A DNA stretch of 64,000 nucleotides from Porodaedalea pini (taxonomy: Eukaryota; Basidiomycota; Agaricomycetes; Hymenochaetales; Hymenochaetaceae). The DNA lies in NCBI GenBank assembly GCA_002794775.1, contig NBAY01000027.1:310001-374000 (forward strand), in the 5' to 3' direction. The notes beneath the pieces were generated by a model that had not been told where the DNA came from, did not search any database, and saw nothing but the letters and a program-made list of their open reading frames with translations. Positions 56,679 through 64,000 of this stretch are shown piece by piece. The position numbers and the translations under genes are program-made. Numbering within the stretch: position 1 is the first letter of the stretch; each line of letters opens with the position of its first letter.

Positions 56679-58465
56679 ATGAGCGCCGCCTCAACACCCG
56701 ACCCGCTCAACGCCCTGCGCGAGGCGATCCGCACAAAGCACACCATCACATACGCCAACGACGCCGGGCCCTGCGCAACACTCGCCGCCGCAACAACACT
56801 CGTGCTCGGTCCGGGGCTCACGTTCCCCAAGGACACGCCCACACGGCTGCGCAAGCCCGACGCGACCGCGGCGGACCCGCAGGCGGACCCCAGCGCGTTC
56901 TTCCGCCTCGACGCCGTCCTGCTGGCATGGCTCCTGCGCGATGCGAGCGTCGCGGGGTACATGCAGCAGGCGCGCGAGAACAGGCTCCTCGGCGCGTTCG
57001 TGAGCAATACGGACAGGAAGGGCGTCGCGGAGTGGTTGGATGGGAAGACGAGCACGTATAAGGGGATCGTGCCGTTGGAATGTGAGCTGGTTTTTTTAAA
57101 TTTGCTATTGTTCAGAGGTCCTGACAGATGCGCAGCGGACTCGCATACGCCGCCCAGCACGCCTCCTTCACAAAGCACAGCTTTGCCAAAGACAGGGGCA
57201 CCGGCTACTGGCTCTACGGTGTCCCCGACAAAACGGCGTCATACCGTAGACGTAGCAGATGTGGAAGTCGTCAAGAAAATCAAAGCAAATGAGATTGAGC
57301 TGTCCGACAGGACATCCGTACTACGAGGAACCAAACCCAATGTGAGCTTATCGTGGCTGCAAAAGACAGCGTAGAGCCTGAATTTCGTATTGGCTTAAAG
57401 GATTTCAGTAACGTGCGGACAATGTTCGCAGAACGGCTAAAGAAGCTGAAGGAGGCATCGAAAAGCGGAGCAGTCCCCCCTCCTGTTGCGGCTCCGAAGA
57501 TTGGTTCGTCGCTGTCTCTCACTTTCACGATTTCTCTGGCTGACTGTGCGAAAAGACCCAAAGATCCAGGCACGAAAAGCCAGTACGTCCTGCTTGTCCT
57601 CACATGGGGTCTTAGACACTTAACACAATGCCCCCGCTCACAGAGAACATGCTCCCAATCATCATGATCTCCTCTTCCCCCACCTCCCTGATCACGATGT
57701 ACAACGTCCGAAATTTTCTACAAGAAGCGTCGTGCGTGCCCATTATTCATCACCCCATTCTCCCTCCAATTCCAATCACTCCCAACCACTCACGATCAAA
57801 ATACTCAGGTTCGAGAACCCGTCCGACGCGCGCGCGCGCGCGAACGCAGAGGGGAACACGCGCCCGGAGGACGTGATCCCGATTTACCGCACGCACACGC
57901 ACATCGACACGTCGGGGCAGGAGCGCAGGACGCAGGCGCGGTACTACGTCGTCGACGGTGTCGACGCGCTCGCGAAGTTCGGCACGGACGCGTGGGACCG
58001 CGTCGTTGCGGTGCTCACCACCGGCCAGGCGTGGCAGTTCAAGCCGTACAAGTGGACCGAGCCGATGACGCTTTTCCATCATGGTGCGTGTTTTCTTGTT
58101 CTTCGAGTCTGCAGGCGTTCGTTTGCGGGCTGTGCGGGAGGGTGTGCTGATTGTTTATCTTTCTTCTTCCTTGATGCGTGCTGCTGCTGCGGGATGATAG
58201 TAAAAGGCTTCTACGTGAGCTGGGCGAACGACCCCCCGAACGTGAAGATCAAAGACTGGAACGTCACAGAGCTCAAGGCAAGCACCGCTTCCAACAGCAT
58301 CTCTGATCGCCGTTCTAACCCCCCACATCGCTTTCTTTAAATAAAATAAAAACGCCGTAGATCGATCAGCATCGGAGGCACGTCGACAAGTCCGTCGTGG
58401 CGAGCTTCTGGAAGACGCTGGATGCATGGACGTTGGCGAACAAGCCGTGGCTCATAAAGTCATGA
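56679..58465 (+). CDS. CDC73: Paf1 complex subunit Cdc73 (parafibromin)
   Basis: Exons 56679-57341, 57401-57503, 57556-57582, 57644-57731, 57809-58083, 58201-58277 and 58361-58465 give 445 residues in phase. The N-terminal Cdc73 region starts MSAASTPDPLNALREAIRTK and includes LLRDASVAGYMQQAREN. The middle has TKRRHTVDVADVEVVKKIKA, NEIELSDRTSVLRG and DFSNVRTMFAERLKKLKEAS. The C-terminal Ras-like domain has PIIMISSSPTSLITMYNVRN, DGVDALAKFGTDAWDRVVAV, WQFKPYKWTEPMTLFHHVKG and SFWKTLDAWTLANKPWLI. The Paf1 complex travels with RNA polymerase II and promotes H2B ubiquitination and H3 methylation. The last intron has a GC donor (AAG|GCAAGC). Frame stays open through 57082-57117, so a tiny intron there is possible but unlikely. 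Confidence 0.92.
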
Positions 58466-59672
58466 TCCGGGGTGGTCCCAGGTCGTCCTGTCTCCGTGTC
58501 TCTTGTTTTTTTTTTCTCCACTGCTCTGTGTCACGCATTTGCAACGCTGTTTTACTTTCAGACATGTACATGTTCTCGTTTCATGCCGTTATGAGATGTT
58601 TGCCGGCCTCACTCGATTCGATTCGATTCGATTCGTTCCGTTCCGTTTCGGCATTATTTGTATGCGTACGCGCACCTCTGCTTTCGAATCGATATCTCAC
58701 TGTTTCCATTCGGCCCTGCGGATCTCGTCGAGAAAAAGGGGGGGTGGATGGCTGGTAAAAGGCGGCAAGAAACGTAAGTACATAGTTCTAGTCTAATTCT
58801 GATTCTGGTCGAGACGGCGGCTCGTGTTTTAGGTGTGTATGTCTCCGAAACTAGTGCTAGTGCTGTGCTGCTCCGCGAACGCATCCGAGATTTTATTTTT
58901 TGATGCATATTGAATTGGATTGGGATTCGAAAAAAACTCCCTTTGATCGGGGTGTGTATGATCCTCGTATCGCGTTGCTTTTTCTGATTTACTGTATCGG
59001 TTCTCTCGAGGATATATTGGTCCGTTCTGGTTACATCCCGTCTTTCGGATACACGAGTGACTCGAACGTTGAATCGGAGCACGGAGATGGGGCGTCTAGA
59101 GCCATGCCGCCTCGCTAGGCTGCATTTCTTCTCTTCTCTTCTCTTCTGTTACTTATCCATTATGAAGTCCCGGGGATGGAGATGGAGGGGAGATGGATAG
59201 AGAGAAGAGTCGGATGTGCGAGCCTCGGGTTGACTACACTTCCCGCCACGCATATGCGGGGGCGGTGCGAGTGACGGGGTGACGTCCTGCTTAGACGCGC
59301 ACATGTGACTCGGGATGACGCTGCACCGCCCCGGACGAGAATGGGCCATCACGTCGGGGCAGCGCCTCGTCCGGGAACACCGAGTGCACACACAGAGTCG
59401 GAGTTCGCTGCTGCTGCGCAGCGCATACAGTGCGCGCGTTGGGACTGGAATTGGATCCGACAAGGCCGCTCGCTATTGCCCAACTCAAATTGCCTACGGG
59501 TCGATCGACATGCAGATCACTCGGCCACCTCGGAGATCCCAGTGGGCCCCGGACAGCATTCACCATGCGTGGCTTATAATGCGAGCCCTGACTACTCGTC
59601 CTATCCTATCGTGTCTGCGTATCTCGACGCGTTCCTTGGAGACGACCAACGCGTCCACCCCTCCTCGCGACC
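58466..59672. other. Spacer with short tandem repeats
   Basis: 3' flank of CDC73. It contains a ttcga/gattc pentamer repeat near 58612-58640 and a tcttc repeat near 59128-59150. No supported gene; frames entering from 59305 run into the next gene in other phases. Confidence 0.45.
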
Positions 59673-60635
59673 ATGCACGCCTCCAACCCCAGCCGTCCAT
59701 CTTCCGCTGCCCATCCCCACGCCCACGCCCTCCTCGGCGCCTCACCCACTGCACCGCCCCCGCTCTCCGCTTCCACTCTCGCGTTCTGCGACGCGTCGCC
59801 TGTTCCTGATTGGCAGTACGCGCCCGCGACCGCGCATCCAGACTGGAGCCCGGACTCGAACGACGCACACCCCCACGTGGCGCTCCGCGCCGCCTCTCCG
59901 CAGAGCATGGTTAGCTCTGGCTCCGCCAGTGGCGACCCGCCCGCCGCTTCGTCCCCGGCCGACGCGACGAGCCCCGCGCGCGCTGGCAAGAAGCAGAGCA
60001 TCGACAGGAACCGCAAGCCGTGCGGCGCGTGCTCGAGCAGCAAGCGCAAGGTGCGTCTTTTTTTTTTTTTTTTTTTTTCGCTTCTCTCTCTCTGGTCAGT
60101 TGGGTTGCTCATTCGGAGTTGTGTAGTGCAAGGTGATTCCGACCGCGCCGAATCTGTGCGAGCGATGCAGGAATCATGGGCTCTCGGAGTGTCCGCCGCA
60201 TATCTCGTGGACGACACGCAAGGCGAGCTTGTGCGACAGCGGAAGCCTCTCGCCGCTCGACGTACGTCTCCTCTTCCGTTTCATCGAGCAACAACTTATA
60301 CATCGAATGGACAGACGGACGAAAGGGAACTCTCCTCGCGCTCCGCGAGTCCCTCGTACTTCGGCGCAGGCAGGTCGCCAGTCGGGTACCCTGCCGCCGC
60401 CTACCAAAACGAGCACGGGATGCACGCGAACCTGTCGACGACGCAGGAATGGGTGCAGGCCCAGACCGACGCGTCGGGCAGCACTAGTGCTGTCGACGTG
60501 GGCGCGTACGAGCCCTTTTATGCTCCGCAAAGCCAGAATCAAAATCAGCCCCACCCAAATCTTGCTGTCCCGCACTTCGTACAGCAGGATGTGCGAAACG
60601 CCGCGAGGTAAGTTGTCTCGTCCCGTCTCGTCTTT

Positions 60636-60686
<51 letters not shown>

Positions 60687-60917
60687 GTTGGAGTCTAACT
60701 GGTCCTTATGTTGTTGTTGTTGTTCTACAGCTTCGCTCCACCCGTGCTGCCCGTCTGCCACGTCTGCCAAACGCCCTACAACGAATTCCTCATCCTCAAC
60801 TACGCATTGGCGCTCTCAGCGTCCTCAGCCTCTCCGCCGTACGAGCTAGACCAGGCGGTGCTCAACGCATACGGACACATCCCGCCCACGGACGCTACTT
60901 ACGAAAACTCTTATTAG
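59673..60917 (+). CDS. Short Zn2Cys6 (Zn cluster) DNA-binding protein
   Basis: Four exons (59673-60050, 60127-60261, 60315-60607, 60731-60917) give 330 residues. The binuclear zinc cluster is completed across intron 1: basic DRNRKPCGACSSSKRK then CKVIPTAPNLCERCRNHGLS with a final Cys, i.e. six cysteines spaced 2-6-9-2-7. The N-terminus is rich in Pro, Ser, Ala and His. The C-terminus has Gln/Asn-rich stretches and a CHVCQTPYNEFLIL motif. The large fungal-specific regulatory domain of typical Gal4-type factors is absent. It is probably a nuclear transcription regulator of unknown targets. Introns 1 and 3 carry a ~21-nt T run and a long (CTTT)n repeat. Confidence 0.83.
60632..60686 (+). repeat. 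(CTTT)n microsatellite in intron 3 of the Zn2Cys6 gene
   Basis: About thirteen tandem ctttctt-type tetramers form the polypyrimidine part of the intron. Length variation between strains is likely. Confidence 0.9.
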
Positions 60918-61462
60918 ACTTTTGACTTTGACTCTACCCTGACTCCCGGTTCCGGACTTTCGTAGCGATATTCCCTGATCCCTGTTGCTTCTCTCTTTCT
61001 CTTGCCTCTTCTCTGTTTTTTTCCTCGCCCCGTCTTGTCTTTTTAATGACTGCATTCATTCACTCATATTGGCATGTGTACTTTTCAGATCTTAGACGGA
61101 CCCACTGTATCTTTATTCTTTCATGGACATACACAGTACACACTCCTTCCCTTTTCTCTTTTCTTCTTCTGTCCTCTGTTGATGACTGATGATATGACCG
61201 AACCTGGAGTTGGTGGACGATTTTTTTGTTTGTAGATATGTTATGGAATTTGAGGGGATGCTGTACGTTGTAATTATAGTATGAGTCTCCCTATGAGCGC
61301 GAGAATGCTTGTATCTGGATTTTGGACAATCAATTTGTGCTTTGCAATAATATATATCTCCATCATCTTGATGGTATACAAAAGACTGTTACAACATATG
61401 CAACGGATTTGCCCTAAGTAGCCTTGAGAAGATCTGAGAATACATCGGCGCTGAGACTTCCG
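60918..61462. other. Spacer between convergent genes
   Basis: A tail-to-tail gap of 545 bp with pyrimidine-rich and AT-rich 3' flanking sequence. I see no gene. Confidence 0.5.
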
Positions 61463-62829
61463 TCACTGAGATTCGGCTCCAGCTTCCAGCTCCTTGATCC
61501 GTCCTTCGAAGAGACCGATGGTCGTGTCGACGCCCTTTAGCACGCCCGCGTCGGGCCCTTCGCCCGGCACAAGCTTCGTATGCGCAAAGTCGATGAGCCT
61601 CACTGCGTACGCAGGCGTCTCCTCCTCGTCGCTCTCGACGTCGCTGTCGTATCCTTCCTCGTCCGAGTCTTCGCCTCCGACCGTCTGGCCAGAGGAGTTC
61701 GCCAGCCCGGTTTCGCTTGCGGCGGCGTTCGCCGCTGCCTGTGCGGAGAGCGCGGCGCGCGCGGCGGCCCAGTCCGCTTCGTACACGATCAAGAGGCTCG
61801 CGCCGACCATGCGCAGCTCCGTCTGCGCCAGCGCTGCACGCAGCGCGCGTGTATCGTGCAGCAGCCCGTGCAGGATTGGGAGCAGCAGTTCGCGCGGGAG
61901 GCCCTGGCCCTGGCCTGGGGGTGCAGCATCAGAATTGCTGTCTGCGGGAGAGGGGGAGGGGGAGACGGGGAAGAAGCGCCGGATGCCGTCTGGGAGGTCG
62001 GATGCTTTGATGCTCTTGCCGTAGGCCTTGGGCGTCACGACGTGTGCGCCGGCGGTGCGGTCGTGCACCTGTTTTTATTTTTGTCGGTGAGGCTGCGGCT
62101 GCGGCTGCGCGGAAGTGAGGAGAAGATACCTGAAAGCCCGTGAGCCGTACGCCGGTTTCCAGAGAGGTCGTGTTCCGCGCGGCCTCGAGCATGCGCTCCT
62201 TCTTCTCGGGCGAGGCGCTGTCCTCCTCGTACAAGACCGTCCCGAGCTTGACGTCCAGGATGTTCGGCGTCGTGAATACGGAGGAGATATTCTCTAGCAC
62301 GATGGACTGTAAAGTAGCGGTGAAAAGACACTTCAGATTAAACTGGGGAATACCGTGGATAGGAAGGATGATATGGAGTACTCATCTTTCTCTTCGAGTT
62401 CTGGCACAGGGACGATTGCGTCGTGCTCGAGCCCGAGAGCCGCGGAGAGCGCAGCGACGCCGCCCGTCGGCTCCAGCCCCAGGCCCAGGCCCGTCTCACT
62501 CGCAACGCGGCCCTCCAGGCGGAGCGTGCCGTAGAACCGCGGCACGAAGGGCTGCAGGCGCGCGACGCCCACGCCCGCGCGCGCGTTCTGCTGCGCGAGC
62601 AGCTCGTAGAACGCGCGCTCGCGCGGGAGGGCGGCCTTGACGATGAGCGCGTTGTCCTCGGAGGCGAGCACGCCGGGGTGTCCGCCGACTTGGGACGCGA
62701 GGGCGTGGAAGGCGGAGGCGCCGGCGGAGATGGCGGAGGCGGCTGATGTGGAGAGTCTGCGCACGGGGGTGGGGATTGGTGCGGGAGTGGGGACGGGAGA
62801 GGGAGAGGGAGAGGGAGCGGAGCGGACAT
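61463..62829 (-). CDS. Inositol polyphosphate multikinase (IPK family)
   Basis: Minus-strand exons about 62829-62354, 62306-62130 and 62068-61463. The substrate-binding signature is PNILDVKLGTVLYEED (P-x3-D-x-K-x-G). Upstream are SQVGGHPGVLASEDNALIVK, PRFYGTLRLEGR and SIVLENISSVFTTP. Downstream are RLTGFQVHDRTAG, MVGASLLIVYE and the metal-binding box RLIDFAHTKL followed by GVDTTIGLFEGRI. The enzyme phosphorylates inositol trisphosphate stepwise toward IP5. The start is unresolved: ATG at 62829 is out of frame with the conserved protein by one phase across a low-complexity CCTCTC tract. A 38-nt GT-AG segment there, or a sequence error, would reconcile them. Confidence 0.85.
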
Positions 62830-62965
62830 GGTTGTGGTCGTGGTTGTGAAGAGAAAATTAAATTTAAAGCCGTGCTTGCCGAGGCGCGACGCGTCGTTCT
62901 CTGTGTGTCTCTTCCTCAGCTTGCAGTGCCTCGGACCTTCGTTTTCTTTCTTCAACACTATCAGC
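62830..62965. promoter_or_regulatory. Short divergent promoter, inositol kinase and OPA3-like genes
   Basis: Only 136 bp separate the two facing-away starts, so regulatory elements are probably shared. The stretch includes an AT-rich aaattaaatttaaa tract near 62856-62869. Confidence 0.45.
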
Positions 62966-63855
62966 ATGGCGTCCACAAAGCTCGCCACTCTCACAATCCG
63001 CGTAAGGAATCAGCTGTTTTGTTACTTCAATGAAGAAGAATTCCCTCAATCCTGACTTCAGACGGTAGCAAAGCCGATCTCGAACACCATAAAGCAGCAG
63101 GCGAAAGAGTTGAGTCGAGTCGAGTCGGGTTTTCATTCATCGCGTTACATGAACTGACTGACTGATAACGAAATGAAATGCGACGATTACTATTATTTTT
63201 CTGTTCTGGATAGGCACGAAACGTTTCGCAGATGGTGTGTGTCGTTCGCTCAGTGGAAGCACCGCGCGGAGGTGAACCTGCGGACGAACCTTCTCGGCGA
63301 GCCCGCGAAGAACATCCGGCCGCTGTCCGAAGCCAGGTAGCTTACACGCCTTATATTAGCAACCCGCTCCTCACTTTCTGAATGCTTTCGCTTTTTGCTA
63401 GAGCCATCGATAGCGGTGCCAACGCCATAGCGGAAGGGTTCCTATTTAGCGTCGCTGCTTTGCTGATCGTAGGCGAAACCTGGCGGAGCTCGCGAAGTCA
63501 GGCGAAGCGGCGCGACGTGGTGGATGAGCAGATCGAAGACCTGAGTAATCGAATACACGGCCTCGGCGAGTCCGTGAAGCAGTTGGAAGCGCGTTTTGAG
63601 GAGCAGTGGGGTGCGGAGAAGGAACGGTGCGTCGGATTTTGATTTATTTTATTCACTTAACTTCGCTGATGTGAAATTTTTGGAAGGAATGATGAGCTTA
63701 ATCGTGTGTTGAATCGGATAGTCGACGTAGGACTGCGAGGGGGATGGGCACAGCTGGAAGATACCCCACTCCGTATACCTAAAGTCAACGTTGTACCATC
63801 GCCCCCTGAGGACGATTCGCCTCCCTCGGACCAACCTCGTCAGCCTCAGTCTTAA
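62966..63855 (+). CDS. OPA3-like mitochondrial protein
   Basis: Five exons (62966-63001, 63062-63108, 63214-63336, 63402-63626, 63687-63855) give 199 residues. The start MASTKLATLTIRTVAKPISN and the following IKQQAKEHETFRRWCVSFAQ match the conserved OPA3 N-terminus. A membrane-like segment lies in GFLFSVAALLIVGE, then a coiled coil (EQIEDLSNRIHGLGESVKQL) and a proline-rich end. Human OPA3 is a mitochondrial membrane protein linked to optic atrophy; its biochemical role is not settled. Introns are 50-105 nt. It is transcribed divergently from the inositol kinase gene. Confidence 0.88.
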
Positions 63856-64000
63856 TCCTAGACATCACCTTAATAATAATTTGATTGTGGACATTCTACA
63901 TTATATTGTCGAGGAGGACGCGTTGTGAGTCAATTTCAAGTCGCTAAGTAGGGCTGGATACTTCAATTGATGTGAGCTCAGTTTCTTAGAACCCTCGACT
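63856..64000. other. Window end, no gene seen
   Basis: 3' flank of the OPA3-like gene. Too short to judge. Confidence 0.4.

Noticed and set aside
57082..57117. Possible 36-nt intron in CDC73
   Set aside because: It is too short, and the frame stays open through it, so read-through is the simpler model.

Overview
This is a piece of a nuclear genome from a filamentous basidiomycete, most likely an Agaricomycete. The evidence is dense short GT-AG introns of about 50-70 nt, a FunK1-type kinase relic, several F-box/LRR proteins, a fungal Dicer, a Zn2Cys6 regulator, a chromodomain Gypsy element and a RNase H-bearing LINE. There are no operons; all real genes are monocistronic and most are spliced. 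Exon structures given here were read by eye from splice sites and reading-frame continuity.

Layout. 1-5.26 kb shows no convincing gene. 5.26-9.65 kb holds RPF2 (+) and, tail to tail with it, a UBP14/USP5-type deubiquitinase (-). 10.09-15.04 kb lies between matching terminal inverted repeats and contains a scrambled chimera of host gene fragments: an eIF4G MIF4G segment fused to prolyl-tRNA synthetase relics, plus a nested foldback repeat. 16.2-16.9 kb is a small acidic-tailed nuclear-type protein gene. 17-23 kb is gene-poor, with two small candidate spliced genes, a 379-bp hAT-type MITE with an 8-bp target duplication, and an orphan 215-aa ORF.

23.7-36.3 kb is a decayed LINE (ORF1, APE endonuclease, RT, RNase H) split by a young 6.4-kb chromodomain Gypsy element in the opposite orientation. 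Its LTRs are nearly identical and it has a 5-bp target duplication. The Gypsy element carries a likely -1 frameshift signal between gag and pol and an 11-nt self-complementary primer site of the Tf1 type. 36.4-39.4 kb is an F-box/LRR pseudogene interrupted by a 1.1-kb TA-flanked long inverted repeat.

39.9-47.9 kb is conserved: phosducin-like PLP2 (-) and Dicer (+) are divergent from a 266-bp gap, and HAT1 (-) is tail to tail with Dicer. 48.2-49.5 kb is a FunK1 kinase relic. 50.4-54.3 kb has two F-box genes.

54.7-64 kb is GC-rich and gene-dense: a gamma-butyrobetaine-dioxygenase-like enzyme (-), the Paf1-complex subunit CDC73 (+), a Zn2Cys6 protein (+), an inositol polyphosphate multikinase (-) and an OPA3-like mitochondrial protein (+). 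The host genes mostly serve housekeeping roles: ribosome assembly, ubiquitin recycling, chromatin and transcription, RNA silencing and inositol phosphate signalling. The 10-38 kb interval is a transposon-rich island.
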